Below, one piece after another: positions 16,902 through 25,576 of a stretch of 64,000 nt of DNA. The notes under the pieces are model-generated. The model was not told the origin of the DNA. It saw only the letters and a program-made list of their open reading frames with translations, and did not search any database. Every line of letters begins with the position of its first letter. Within the stretch, counting starts at the first letter, position 1. The translations under genes and the position numbers were made by a program. The stretch comes from DATKWD01 sp035529695 (GTDB lineage Bacteria > Actinomycetota > Acidimicrobiia > Acidimicrobiales > Salinilacustritrichaceae). The DNA lies in the NCBI GenBank assembly GCA_035529695.1, contig DATKWD010000061.1, positions 1-64,000 on the forward strand, in the 5' to 3' direction.

Positions 16902-18545
16902 GTGAGCGACGCACCGAGCTTCGATGCCTGGGGTGCCTCGATGGTGAACCTCGACGAGCTCGAGGTCTGGTGGGACCTCACCGAACACCAGCGTCGGATC
17001 GAACCCGCGCATCTGCGCGAGCTGTTCGACGCCGACTCCGGACGCGGCGAGCGCCTGAGCGTTCAAGCCGGCGACCTGCACGTCGACTACTCGAAGCACC
17101 GGGTCACCGATGAGACCCTGCACCTCCTGGTGACGCTGGCCGAGGAGGCCGGCCTCCCCGACCGCATCCGGCGCATGTTCGGCGGCAGTCGTCTCAACAC
17201 CACCGAGAACCGCCCGGTCCTGCACACGGCGCTGCGCCGTCCAGCGGGTGATCGGGTCGAGGTCGATGGCACCGACGTCGTGCCCGAGGTGCACGCCGTC
17301 CTCGCTCGCATGCGTGCGTTCTCCACCCGGATTCGCGACGAACACCAGATCAAGACGATCGTGAACCTCGGAATCGGCGGATCAGATCTCGGGCCTGCCA
17401 TGGTCACCGAGGCACTTCGCCACCTCGTCCCCGATCACCTCGCCGTGAAGTTCGTGTCGAACGTCGACGGGGACGATCTGGCACACGCCCTCGACGATCT
17501 CGATCCGTCGAGCACGCTGTTCGTCGTCTGCTCGAAGACCTTCACGACCGTCGAGACCCTCACCAATGCGCACGCGGCAAGGTCGTGGCTCACCGCGGCG
17601 CTCGGCGACGATGCCGTACAGGACCACTTCGTCGCCGTCTCGACGAACCGCGAAGCCGTCGCCGAATTCGGGATCGCTCCCGACAACATGTTCGAGTTCT
17701 GGGATTGGGTCGGTGGCCGCTACAGCGTCGACAGCGCCATCGGCCTGTCGGTGATGCTCGCCATCGGTCCCGACGCATTCGATGAGTTCCTCGGCGGCTT
17801 CCACCTCATGGACGAGCACTTCCGGACCGCAGATCTGAACCGCAACGCGCCCGTGATCATGGCTCTGTTGGGTGTCTGGTACCGCAACTTCTTCGAGTTC
17901 GGAACCCACGCAGTCCTCCCGTACCGCGACTCGCTCGGCCGCTTCGCGGCCTACCTCCAGCAGCTCGACATGGAAAGCAACGGCAAGTCGGTTCGGCTCG
18001 ACGGTTCACCCGTGTTGGCCGACACAGGACCCATCGTCTGGGGCGAGCCGGGCACCAACGGGCAGCACGCCTTCTATCAACTCCTCCACCAGGGCACCAC
18101 GGTCGTGCCGTGCGACTTCATCGGGTTCGGACGGCCTGCGGTGGGCAGTCGCGAACAGCACGACCTGCTGATGTCCAACCTTTTCGCACAAACCGAGGCG
18201 CTCGCGATGGGCAGAACCGCCCACGAGGTCAGCGAAGCCGGGGTCGAAGCCGACCTCGTCGCGCACCGGACCTTCCCGGGCAACCGACCCAGCACCACGA
18301 TCCTCGCCGATGAACTCACGCCGTCGGTGCTCGGCCAGCTCATCGCGCTCTACGAACACAAGGTCTTCGTGCAGGGCACGATCTGGGGTGTCAACAGCTT
18401 CGACCAGTGGGGCGTCGAGCTCGGCAAGCAACTCGCCACCGCCATCACGGCGGAGTTGACCGCTGACGCCGATCCGGCCGACGGCGCTCACGACAGCAGC
18501 ACATCGGCGCTGATCAGCTGGTACCGGGCTCGTCGCGGGCGATGA
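16902..18545 (+). CDS. pgi: Glucose-6-phosphate isomerase
   Basis: About 547 residues. Family motifs are present: NLGIGGSDLGPAM, VCSKTFTTVET, the WDWVGGRYSVDSAIGL sugar-phosphate site, LQQLDMESNGKSV and GEPGTNGQHAFYQLLHQG with the catalytic Glu and His. It converts glucose-6-phosphate to fructose-6-phosphate in glycolysis and gluconeogenesis. GTG 16902 is chosen because TACCGT at 16890-16895 lies 6 nt before it and the frame upstream is part of the ABC gene. The last 32 bp overlap tail-to-tail with the opposing hydrolase gene. Confidence 0.95.
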   Translation: MSDAPSFDAWGASMVNLDELEVWWDLTEHQRRIEPAHLRELFDADSGRGERLSVQAGDLHVDYSKHRVTDETLHLLVTLAEEAGLPDRIRRMFGGSRLNTTENRPVLHTALRRPAGDRVEVDGTDVVPEVHAVLARMRAFSTRIRDEHQIKTIVNLGIGGSDLGPAMVTEALRHLVPDHLAVKFVSNVDGDDLAHALDDLDPSSTLFVVCSKTFTTVETLTNAHAARSWLTAALGDDAVQDHFVAVSTNREAVAEFGIAPDNMFEFWDWVGGRYSVDSAIGLSVMLAIGPDAFDEFLGGFHLMDEHFRTADLNRNAPVIMALLGVWYRNFFEFGTHAVLPYRDSLGRFAAYLQQLDMESNGKSVRLDGSPVLADTGPIVWGEPGTNGQHAFYQLLHQGTTVVPCDFIGFGRPAVGSREQHDLLMSNLFAQTEALAMGRTAHEVSEAGVEADLVAHRTFPGNRPSTTILADELTPSVLGQLIALYEHKVFVQGTIWGVNSFDQWGVELGKQLATAITAELTADADPADGAHDSSTSALISWYRARRGR

Positions 18546-19338
18546 TGCGGTCGAGGAACTCGATGAGCACCTGATCGAACACGTCTGGGTTCTCGATGGG
18601 CGGCAGGTGGCCGGCTTCGGGGATCTCGACCAGTTCGGCGTCGGTGACGAGCGACTGGATGAGACGGGCCTCGACCAGCGGGGTGACCCGGTCGCGCTGG
18701 CCGACGATCACCAGGGTCGGCAGATCGAGCGACTTGAGCGTGCCGAGCGAGTCGGAGCGGTTCTTCATGGCCTCGAGAGCCGCGATCCAGCCATCGGGGT
18801 GGTTGGCGACCATGAGTTGTCGGACGTACTCGACCAGCTCGGGCCTTGCCAGCGAACCTTGGGACAACAGACGTTCGGACAGCGGCTTGGCGAGGTTCTC
18901 GAGCGGATCCCCGGCCCGGATCTGTGCCTGCTCGTCCGTGCGGCGCTGCCAGACGTCGGAGTCGTCGGACCTGGGTCGGGTGTCGGCCAGCACGACCGAG
19001 CCGGCCAGGTCGGCATGGCCACGGAGAAATTCCATCGCCAGGTAGCCGCCCATCGAGAGCCCGACGACGTGCACCCGACCGAGGTCGAGCTGGATGATGA
19101 GCTGGGCGAGCAGCTCGGCCCATCCGGACAACGACGCCGTGGAGGGGTCCGCCATGGGTGGCGACTGCCCGAACCCAGGGAGGTCGGGAGCGATGACTCG
19201 GTACTTCGGCGCCAGCGCCTCGATCTGGTAGCTCCACATCGCCGAGCCGAAAGGAAAGGCGGGCAACAGCAGCACCGCCTCCCCGGACCCCTGATCGATC
19301 ACGTTGAGTTGGGTTGCTTCGACGTCGATGAGCGGCAT
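18514..19338 (-). CDS. Alpha/beta-fold hydrolase
   Basis: 274 residues from ATG 19338, which follows a strong ribosome binding site (GGAGGGA). It has the oxyanion strand LLLPAFPFG, the DLPGFGQS strand, the nucleophile elbow GLSMGG, a C-terminal Asp in GQRDRVTP and His in AGHLPPIENP. The triad and size match small esterase/haloperoxidase-like hydrolases; no substrate can be assigned. Its 3' end overlaps pgi by 32 bp in opposite orientation. Confidence 0.8.
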   Translation of the reverse strand: MPLIDVEATQLNVIDQGSGEAVLLLPAFPFGSAMWSYQIEALAPKYRVIAPDLPGFGQSPPMADPSTASLSGWAELLAQLIIQLDLGRVHVVGLSMGGYLAMEFLRGHADLAGSVVLADTRPRSDDSDVWQRRTDEQAQIRAGDPLENLAKPLSERLLSQGSLARPELVEYVRQLMVANHPDGWIAALEAMKNRSDSLGTLKSLDLPTLVIVGQRDRVTPLVEARLIQSLVTDAELVEIPEAGHLPPIENPDVFDQVLIEFLDRIIARDEPGTS

Positions 19339-19393
19339 GTCCCTCCTCCCTATCCGATGACGGGCCGAATCCCCGCACCGAGCCCGGTTATTC

Positions 19394-20419
19394 TCACCTT
19401 CGCCTCGGTCTTCCGTCACGCCGTTGCGCGCGATCGTGCTCGACCTGCCGCTCGGCCCAGCCATCGGACTCGACGCGAAGCTCCAACCACCGGCCCACGC
19501 GGTCGCGGCTGAGCGTGCCGGTGGCGATCGCGTCGGCGACGGCGCACCCTGGCTCGCCGCCGTGGGCGCAGTCCCGGAACCGACACTGCTGGGCCAGCTC
19601 CGCGAGGTCGCTGAAGTGCGCGTCGACGCCGGACTCGGGATCCCACAGCTGCACGCCTCGAATGCCCGGGGTGTCGATGACCACGCCGCCGCCGGGCACG
19701 GGCCACAGCTCACGGGTGGTCGTCGTGTGCCGGCCCTTGCCATCTCGATCGCGCACGTCGGCGGTCGCCATCACCTCAGTCGCGCACAGCGCGTTGACCA
19801 GCGTCGACTTCCCGACCCCCGAGGGACCCAGGAACACCGCCGTGCCCGAGCCCAGGGCTGAGCGGAGCGATGCCATGCCCTCACCGGTCACACCGTTGGC
19901 CTCGACGACCCGCGCTCGACCCGCCACCTCGGCTGCGAGGTCGCGCTCGACCTCATCGGCCAGATCGACCTTGGTGAGTACCAGCACCGGCTGGGCACCG
20001 CTCCCCCACGCCAGGGCGAGCATGCGGTCGAGCCGCCGGACGTTGAGCGGGCGGTCGGCTGCAGACACCACGAAGATCACGTCGACGTTGGCTGCCAGGA
20101 CCTGTTCGGCATGGTCGTCGGCGGGGTCGTGACGGACCAGGCTCGACCAGCGCTCCGCGCGAGCGACCACGACGACGCCCTCATCGGCCGTCTCGGCGAT
20201 GTCGACCCAGTCGCCCACCACCGGCGAGGCATCGATGCCTGCGGCGCGCGCCGCCTTCGCCGTCCAGTCGGCCACGACCTCCCGGGCGGAAGTACCGACG
20301 ACGACGGCGCCATACTCGACACGGACCACCCGACCGGGCTCGGCGAACCCCTCGACGGCCTCGGCGACCCGCGTGTCCCACCCGAGCGGGGCGAGCGAGT
20401 GAGTCGGCGGCGGAGACAC
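19394..20419 (-). CDS. rsgA: Ribosome small-subunit-dependent GTPase A
   Basis: 341 residues with the circularly permuted GTPase order of RsgA/YjeQ: NVDVIFVVSA, then LTKVDL (G4), GPSGVGKSTL (G1) and DTPGIRG (G3). The C-terminal zinc motif CRFRDCAHGGEPGCAV is intact. An N-terminal OB-like region precedes it. It checks late assembly of the 30S subunit and needs the ribosome for GTP hydrolysis. GTG 20419 is chosen because TACCCT (20429-20434, bottom strand) lies 9 nt upstream; the frame runs on far upstream without a coding look. Confidence 0.93.
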   Translation of the reverse strand: MSPPPTHSLAPLGWDTRVAEAVEGFAEPGRVVRVEYGAVVVGTSAREVVADWTAKAARAAGIDASPVVGDWVDIAETADEGVVVVARAERWSSLVRHDPADDHAEQVLAANVDVIFVVSAADRPLNVRRLDRMLALAWGSGAQPVLVLTKVDLADEVERDLAAEVAGRARVVEANGVTGEGMASLRSALGSGTAVFLGPSGVGKSTLVNALCATEVMATADVRDRDGKGRHTTTTRELWPVPGGGVVIDTPGIRGVQLWDPESGVDAHFSDLAELAQQCRFRDCAHGGEPGCAVADAIATGTLSRDRVGRWLELRVESDGWAERQVEHDRAQRRDGRPRRR

Positions 20420-20519
20420 GGTGATCCGAGGGTAGCGATGCCCGGTGCAAGGGTCCGCGAAATGCCGGAAACCCCCGTGTAGCGTCGTTCTCGACCCTGA
20501 ACCGGGAGGTTTTCCTACC

Positions 20520-20795
20520 ATGAACAAGTCCGAACTCGTATCCAGCATCGCCGAATCGACTGGGCAGTCCCAGTCGACGGTGAACGAGGTCCTGAGCGCC
20601 TTCGAGTCGACCGTCGTCTCGTCGGTCGCCGCAGGCACCAAGGTCCAGTTGCCCGGGTTCCTCACCTTCGAGCAGGCACAGCGCAAGGCTCGTACGGGAC
20701 GGAACCCACAGACGGGTGCCGAGATCCAGATCGCTGCGGCCACCGTGCCCAAGGTCAAGGTCGGCAAGTCCTTCAAGGACGCCGTCAACAAGTAG
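20520..20795 (+). CDS. hup: HU-type nucleoid protein
   Basis: 91 residues from start to end of the HU fold: MNKSELVSSIAESTGQSQ, the central GFLTFEQAQRKARTGRNPQTG arm with the DNA-kinking Pro, and the C-terminal VPKVKVGKSFKDAVN. It bends and compacts DNA as a dimer. It lacks the long Lys/Ala/Pro tail of mycobacterial HupB. A clear GGGAGG precedes the ATG, and TAGCGT at 20480-20485 is the likely -10. A terminator follows. Confidence 0.95.
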   Translation: MNKSELVSSIAESTGQSQSTVNEVLSAFESTVVSSVAAGTKVQLPGFLTFEQAQRKARTGRNPQTGAEIQIAAATVPKVKVGKSFKDAVNK

Positions 20796-20818
20796 CACCA
20801 GAGGCACGTTTCGCCACG

Positions 20819-20859
20819 AACCGGTACCGGGCCATCCTCTGGATGGTCAGGTGCCGGTT
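20819..20859 (+). terminator. Hairpin terminator behind hup
   Basis: AACCGGTACC pairs with GGTGCCGGTT (one wobble/mismatch), enclosing a second perfect stem CCATCC-tct-GGATGG. The hairpin ends in a short TTTGT. It lies 24 bp after the hup stop and before the convergent hrpB stop at 20874, so it may serve both genes. Confidence 0.65.
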
Positions 20860-20873
20860 TGTCGCGTCCGGCC

Positions 20874-23354
20874 TCAGCCAGTCGGATCTGCCGGCCAGGC
20901 GTGTTTGGGATAGCGACCCGCCATCTCCTTGCGCACGTCGTGCCAGCTCCCGCCCCAGAATCCCGCCAGATCACTGGTGAGCTGGAGCGTTCGGCCGGCC
21001 GGTGAACGCAGGTCGAACAGCAGTGGCACCGCGCCGTCGGCGACCGTCGGCGTGGTGTGCAGACCGAAGACCTCCTGCACCTTGGCCTCCACCCGTGGAC
21101 CCTGCTCGGCGTCGTAGCCGACCACCGCACGTCTCCCGCTGGGGAGATCGATGGAAGCGGGTGCGAGGCGGTCGAGCGCACGGTGATGGTGTGCGAGGAG
21201 CTGTGCCCTGAGCACCCCTTCGACGTCGATGCGCTCGAGATCGCTTCGCCGGCACGCGGCCTGGGCGAACTGCGGCATCCACACGTCTCGCCGTCGTGTG
21301 ATGGCCTCGTCCCCGACATCGGGCCAATCGCCGCCCATCGTGCGATGCAGGAACATCAGCCGATCCTGGAGCCGCCTCGCGCCGGCCGAGGGGCGCAGCA
21401 GGCCGATCCCGTGTTCCCCGACGGCCCGGGTCAGGGCCTCGAGCGTTTCGGGGCCCTGAGGGGGTCGACGGTCGGCGGACGAACAGATGATGGCACCGAG
21501 ACGCCGCTCGGTGCGGAGGAACAGATCGTTGCGATCGACGTCCCAGATCAGGCGCTCGACGAAGTCGACGTCGGTGCTCCATGCCGCGAGCACATCCGCC
21601 TCGACCATCCCCGCCGCCAGCCGGATCCGGGCGTCGCCGTCGGCGCCGTCGAGGTCGGCGACGACGCAGTACTCGGCGTCTGCCAGTGGATCGTGCGCGG
21701 AGACCGAAGCTCCTGCACCGTTCCGCAGCAGGAAGCGGCCTCGTTGACCCAGCCGTCGCTGGGCGATGCGATCGGGATATCCGGCGGCGAGCAACCGCGC
21801 CGACGTCGACGCAGTGCCCGGAGCGTGGTCGGGTGGGACACGGCGGTGGATCTCACGCGCTCGGCGTCGCACCTGGTCGAGGCGGGGGCCGGACGCGTCG
21901 GGATGCTGGCGCGTGCGGTTCTCGAGCAGGTTGAGACGGAGGTCGAGGTCCGACTCGACCGAGCCGGGGCGGCCGCGCAACACGTCACCCTCTTCGAGGA
22001 GCGCAGCAATGAGCGCGGCCCGCCTGGTGGACGACGCGTCGGCTGCCAACAGCACGGCCGCAGTGCGAGGCTGGAGGGGAAGCGCGGCCATCGACCGTCC
22101 CAGCTCGGTCAGGCGGCTGCCGGAGTCGACAGCCCCGAGCATGCCCAGCAGGCGCATCGCTTCGTCGCAAGCGTCGGCGCTCGGTGGGTCGAGCAGAGCG
22201 AGGTCGTCGATCGCCGCGCCCCACAGCAGGACCTCGAGCAGCAGACCAGCCACGTCGACCTGTGCGATCTCGGGCTGGCCATGCGCAGGGCGGAGATGAT
22301 GCTCTGCCTGCGACCACAGCCGAATGGCGACGCCGGGCGCGAGTCGACCGGCGCGGCCGGCGCGCTGGGTGGCCGATGCCCGCGACGCGGACACCGTGAC
22401 GAGTCGAGTCAGCCCGGAACGGAGATCGAATTCGGGCCGACGCTGCATGCCACCATCGACGATGGCCGTGACGCCCTCGACCGTGAGGCTGGTCTCGGCC
22501 ACGTCGGTCGACAGAACGACCTTTCGACGACGCGGGGGCGACGGGGAAATGGCGGCGTCCTGTTCGGCCGAGGAAAGCGACCCGTGCAGAATGCGCACGT
22601 CGACGCCACCGGCCACTTCGCGGCCCACGGCCTCGGCGGTCGCACGGATCTCGCCCATCCCCGGCAGGAACGCCAGCACGTCGCCGTCGGTCGACGCCAG
22701 CGCCTCGGCGACCGCCGACGCAACGGGCGCGGCGAGCGCCCGGCCGCGGCGTCGTCCGACGATGATGTCATTCGGTCGCCAGCGGACCTCGACCTCGAAC
22801 TGTCGACCGGAGGCTTCGACGACCGGCGCGGGGCCGTCGTCACCGATCAAGGCCGCAATCCGCTCGAAGTCGATGGTCGCCGACATCACGAGGATGCGGA
22901 GATCGGGACGAATCGATCGGCGTACGTCGAGCGCCAGCGCGAGCCCGAGGTCGGACTGGAGCCGCCGCTCGTGGAACTCGTCGAAGATCACCGCCGACAC
23001 GCCCGACAGTTCGGGATCCTGCTGCAGGCGCCGGGTGAGGATGCCATCGGTGATCACCTCGACCCGCGTCGCTGCCGAGACCGACCGATCGTCCCGGGTG
23101 ACGAAGCCGACGGTCTGACCGACCGCCTCCCCGAGCAGGTCGGCCATGCGGCGAGCTGCGGCGCGGGTGGCGACCCGTCGGGGCTCGAGCACGAGGATCC
23201 GCCCGTCGGAGCGCCAGGGCGCGCCGAGCAGGCGCAGCGGGACCACGGTGGTCTTTCCGGCGCCCGGCGCCGCCACCACCACGGCGACCCCGGGCCCGGC
23301 GAGCGCACTGCCGATGTCGTCGATGACGTCTTCGATGGGAAGCCCAGTGGTCAT
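20874..23354 (-). CDS. hrpB: ATP-dependent RNA helicase HrpB
   Basis: 826 residues. DExH helicase motifs: APGAGKTT (I, residues ~29-36), DEFHER (II), VMSATI (III), then the second RecA-like domain ending in QRAGRAGR (VI). The helicase-associated domain and the HrpB C-terminal domain ending in SWHDVRKEMAGRYPKHAWP are both present. The biological role of bacterial HrpB is little known. ATG 23354 has a TAGAAT box (23364-23369, bottom strand) 9 nt upstream, a leaderless layout. It is divergent from the 2OG oxygenase gene, with about 45 bp between starts. Confidence 0.93.
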   Translation of the reverse strand: MTTGLPIEDVIDDIGSALAGPGVAVVVAAPGAGKTTVVPLRLLGAPWRSDGRILVLEPRRVATRAAARRMADLLGEAVGQTVGFVTRDDRSVSAATRVEVITDGILTRRLQQDPELSGVSAVIFDEFHERRLQSDLGLALALDVRRSIRPDLRILVMSATIDFERIAALIGDDGPAPVVEASGRQFEVEVRWRPNDIIVGRRRGRALAAPVASAVAEALASTDGDVLAFLPGMGEIRATAEAVGREVAGGVDVRILHGSLSSAEQDAAISPSPPRRRKVVLSTDVAETSLTVEGVTAIVDGGMQRRPEFDLRSGLTRLVTVSASRASATQRAGRAGRLAPGVAIRLWSQAEHHLRPAHGQPEIAQVDVAGLLLEVLLWGAAIDDLALLDPPSADACDEAMRLLGMLGAVDSGSRLTELGRSMAALPLQPRTAAVLLAADASSTRRAALIAALLEEGDVLRGRPGSVESDLDLRLNLLENRTRQHPDASGPRLDQVRRRAREIHRRVPPDHAPGTASTSARLLAAGYPDRIAQRRLGQRGRFLLRNGAGASVSAHDPLADAEYCVVADLDGADGDARIRLAAGMVEADVLAAWSTDVDFVERLIWDVDRNDLFLRTERRLGAIICSSADRRPPQGPETLEALTRAVGEHGIGLLRPSAGARRLQDRLMFLHRTMGGDWPDVGDEAITRRRDVWMPQFAQAACRRSDLERIDVEGVLRAQLLAHHHRALDRLAPASIDLPSGRRAVVGYDAEQGPRVEAKVQEVFGLHTTPTVADGAVPLLFDLRSPAGRTLQLTSDLAGFWGGSWHDVRKEMAGRYPKHAWPADPTG

Positions 23355-23399
23355 CGCAAGGCGATTCTACGAACGGCGCATGCTCTACCGTCCTCGGTG

Positions 23400-24395
23400 G
23401 TGGATCACCTTCGCGTCATCGACGTCTCGGCGCTTCGAGCGCAGCGCTCCGGCGCGGCGGCCGCAGTGGCCGCAGTGGCGACACAGATCGATCGCGCATG
23501 CCGCGAGGTGGGTTTCTTCGTCATCGAGGGCCACGGCATCGACGAGGCCCTCCTCGCCGATCTCGACGACGCAGCTCGACGGTTCTTCGCGCTGCCCGAT
23601 GCGATCAAACGCGACGTCGAGATGGCGCGTAGCGGTCCGTCGTGGCGCGGATGGTTCCCGGTGGGTGGCGAGCTGACCTCGGGGGTCCCAGACCGTAAGG
23701 AGGGCCTGTACTTCGGTGCCGAGCGGACCGGGGCCGACCCCAGGGTGGCCGCCGGTGTGCCGCTCCATGGTCCCAATCCGTTCCCGACGCAGGTGCCCGA
23801 ACTACGCGATCTCGTGTTGAGATTCATCGACGCGATGACCGATCTCGGGCACGATCTCCTCCGCGGCATCGCGGTCGGGCTCGACCTGGAGGCCGACCAC
23901 TTCCGGCGGGGCATGGCCTCGGATCCGACGGTGCTGTTTCGGATCTTCCACTACCCGATGGTCGAGTCCGCCGACGGTGCCTGGGGCGTCGCCGAGCACA
24001 CCGACTACGGGCTCCTCACCCTGCTCAGACAAGACGCCACGGGTGGTCTCGAGGTTCGCACACCCGACGGATGGATCGAAGCTGCCCCGGTCCCCGGCAC
24101 GTTCGTGTGCAACCTCGGCGACATGCTCGAACGAATCAGTGGCGGGCGGTATCGGTCGACACCGCACCGGGTCCGACCGCCGCTGGGGGGCGCAGCGGTG
24201 GGACGCCTGTCGTTCCCCTTCTTCTTCGACCCGAACTGGGACGCGGAGGTCCCGGGTCTCGACGGCGTGTACGGCGACTACCTGACCGCCAAGGTCGCCC
24301 GGGTGTTTCCCGACCTGTTCACCACCGTCCGCGGAGCAACTGCAGTGCGCCCAGGATCGCCGCCGGGCCGAGGGAACCCCGTACGTCGGGTTTGA
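23400..24395 (+). CDS. 2-oxoglutarate/Fe(II)-dependent dioxygenase (isopenicillin N synthase family)
   Basis: About 331 residues. The N-terminal DIOX_N region contains REVGFFVIEGHGID. The metal site is HTDYG plus the distal His in RSTPHRV, followed by the co-substrate Arg in GRLSF. Such enzymes hydroxylate or oxidise small molecules using 2-oxoglutarate and oxygen; no substrate is evident. Two adjacent GTG codons (23397, 23400) follow TACCGT (23386-23391) by 5 and 8 nt; either may be the start. The frame upstream is antisense to hrpB and not coding. Confidence 0.85.
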   Translation: MDHLRVIDVSALRAQRSGAAAAVAAVATQIDRACREVGFFVIEGHGIDEALLADLDDAARRFFALPDAIKRDVEMARSGPSWRGWFPVGGELTSGVPDRKEGLYFGAERTGADPRVAAGVPLHGPNPFPTQVPELRDLVLRFIDAMTDLGHDLLRGIAVGLDLEADHFRRGMASDPTVLFRIFHYPMVESADGAWGVAEHTDYGLLTLLRQDATGGLEVRTPDGWIEAAPVPGTFVCNLGDMLERISGGRYRSTPHRVRPPLGGAAVGRLSFPFFFDPNWDAEVPGLDGVYGDYLTAKVARVFPDLFTTVRGATAVRPGSPPGRGNPVRRV

Positions 24396-24419
24396 CTGCG
24401 GTCCGGTGCCCACTAGTGT
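24392..24419 (+). promoter_or_regulatory. Sigma-70-type promoter of the secreted transglycosylase gene
   Basis: TTGACT (24392-24397), a 16-bp spacer, then TAGTGT (24414-24419). The GTG start is 9 nt after the -10, so the transcript should start at or within a few bases of the start codon. Confidence 0.6.
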
Positions 24420-24428
24420 TGCGGTTTC

Positions 24429-25157
24429 GTGTCAAACGTGTCGGAACCGCCGCATTTGTCGTCATCTCAGGTGACGCCCAGTCGACGCCGCGCGACCCTG
24501 GCCATCCTGTCGGTGGTCCTTCTGGCTGCCGTCCTTCTCGCCCTGCCGTCACGACAGGAAGCGAGCGCCGATGTGATCGCCTCGGCAGCGCTTCCCCCGG
24601 TGGCCCATGCCACGGCGTCGATGCCGTCGACGTCGACCACCGAGACCGCGCCAGCCGACACGGCCGAAGCAACGACCTCGACGACCGAACCCGCCGAAAC
24701 AACGACGTCGACGACCGAGCCCACGACCTCGACCACCGAGGACGCACCGGAAGCCACCGCTGCGGAAGAGGCAACCCGGGACCCGGAACCGGCACCGGTC
24801 GCCCCGCCGCCCACCGCAGCACCGACCACGACGACCACGGCGCCCCCGCCACCGCCCCCGCCGGCCTCGAGCGGCGACCCGGCGTCGATCATCGGTGAGA
24901 TCTTCGGTCCGCACGCCAACGATGCGCTCGTGATCGCCAGCTGCGAGTCGGGCCTCAACCCCGGAGCCACCAACCCCGCCGGCTACTACGGCCTCTTCCA
25001 GATCGGCACCGGCCACGCATCGCAGTTCGAGGCGGTCACGGGCACCAGTTGGTCGAGCGGCCGCTACGACGCCAGGGCAAACACCACCTATGCGAAGTGG
25101 CTGTTCGACCGCAGCGGTCAGACCTGGAGCCAGTGGGGCTGCAGGCATCGTCTCTGA
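24429..25157 (+). CDS. Exported transglycosylase-like protein with Thr/Pro-rich linker
   Basis: 242 residues: a basic N-terminus, one hydrophobic segment (residues ~23-42) acting as signal or anchor, and a ~100-residue low-complexity linker of repeated TTSTTEPxE blocks ending in a proline run. A C-terminal lysozyme-like domain (~155-242) begins IIGEIFGPHANDALVIASCESGLNP, the catalytic Glu being in ASCESGL. Related domains cleave peptidoglycan glycan strands (transglycosylase/Rpf-like). The linker should span the cell wall. GTG start; leaderless-type promoter immediately upstream. Confidence 0.8.
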   Translation: MSNVSEPPHLSSSQVTPSRRRATLAILSVVLLAAVLLALPSRQEASADVIASAALPPVAHATASMPSTSTTETAPADTAEATTSTTEPAETTTSTTEPTTSTTEDAPEATAAEEATRDPEPAPVAPPPTAAPTTTTTAPPPPPPPASSGDPASIIGEIFGPHANDALVIASCESGLNPGATNPAGYYGLFQIGTGHASQFEAVTGTSWSSGRYDARANTTYAKWLFDRSGQTWSQWGCRHRL

Positions 25158-25168
25158 CCCTGGGTCAG
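25154..25168. repeat. Perfect 15-bp palindrome between two genes
   Basis: CTGACCC-T-GGGTCAG overlaps the stop codon of the transglycosylase gene and lies 9 bp before the next ATG. It could be an operator for the downstream gene or a short hairpin; no T-tract follows. Function is unassigned. Confidence 0.4.
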
Positions 25169-25177
25169 ACTGGACCC

Positions 25178-25537
25178 ATGGCCAACAACGTGCGAGGGAC
25201 TGAACTCGAGGCGTGCTCATCGGACCCGATGACCGGCTTCTACCGCGACGGGTGCTGCAACACCGGTGCCGGTGACCACGGCGTGCACACTGTGTGCGCG
25301 ATCGTCACCGACGACTTCCTCGGTTACTCCGCCGACCATGGCAACGACCTCTCGACACCGATGCCCCAGCACGGGTTCGCCGGCCTTCGTGAGGGCGACC
25401 ACTGGTGCCTGTGCGCCCCACGCTGGCAGGAGGCATTCGAGGCTGGTCGGGCACCGATGGTCCGACTCGACGCCACCCACATCCAGACCCTCGAGTGGTG
25501 CAGCCTGGCCGATCTCGAAGCCCACGCCGCTGACTGA
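25178..25537 (+). CDS. DUF2237 family protein
   Basis: 119 residues from ATG 25178. The family pattern is clear: NVRGTELEACSSDPMTGFYRDGCC, then HTVCAIVTDDFL, FSxxxGNDLSTP-like SADHGNDLSTPMPQ, LREGDHWCLCAPRW and the closing HIQTLEWC. Several conserved cysteines and histidines suggest a metal site. The family is widespread but has no known function. A perfect palindrome lies just upstream. Confidence 0.85.
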   Translation: MANNVRGTELEACSSDPMTGFYRDGCCNTGAGDHGVHTVCAIVTDDFLGYSADHGNDLSTPMPQHGFAGLREGDHWCLCAPRWQEAFEAGRAPMVRLDATHIQTLEWCSLADLEAHAAD

Positions 25538-25576
25538 TCACCTCCCAAGGGCCCAGCTTCGCGGTCGTCGGTGACG

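Noticed and set aside
21057..23396. Long plus-strand extension upstream of the 2OG oxygenase
   Set aside because: It is antisense to hrpB and lacks protein-like composition; the oxygenase domain begins at 23397/23400 next to a -10 box.
24650..24870. Thr/Pro-rich tandem blocks as a DNA repeat array
   Set aside because: They encode the low-complexity linker of the secreted transglycosylase-like protein, common in exported actinobacterial proteins.
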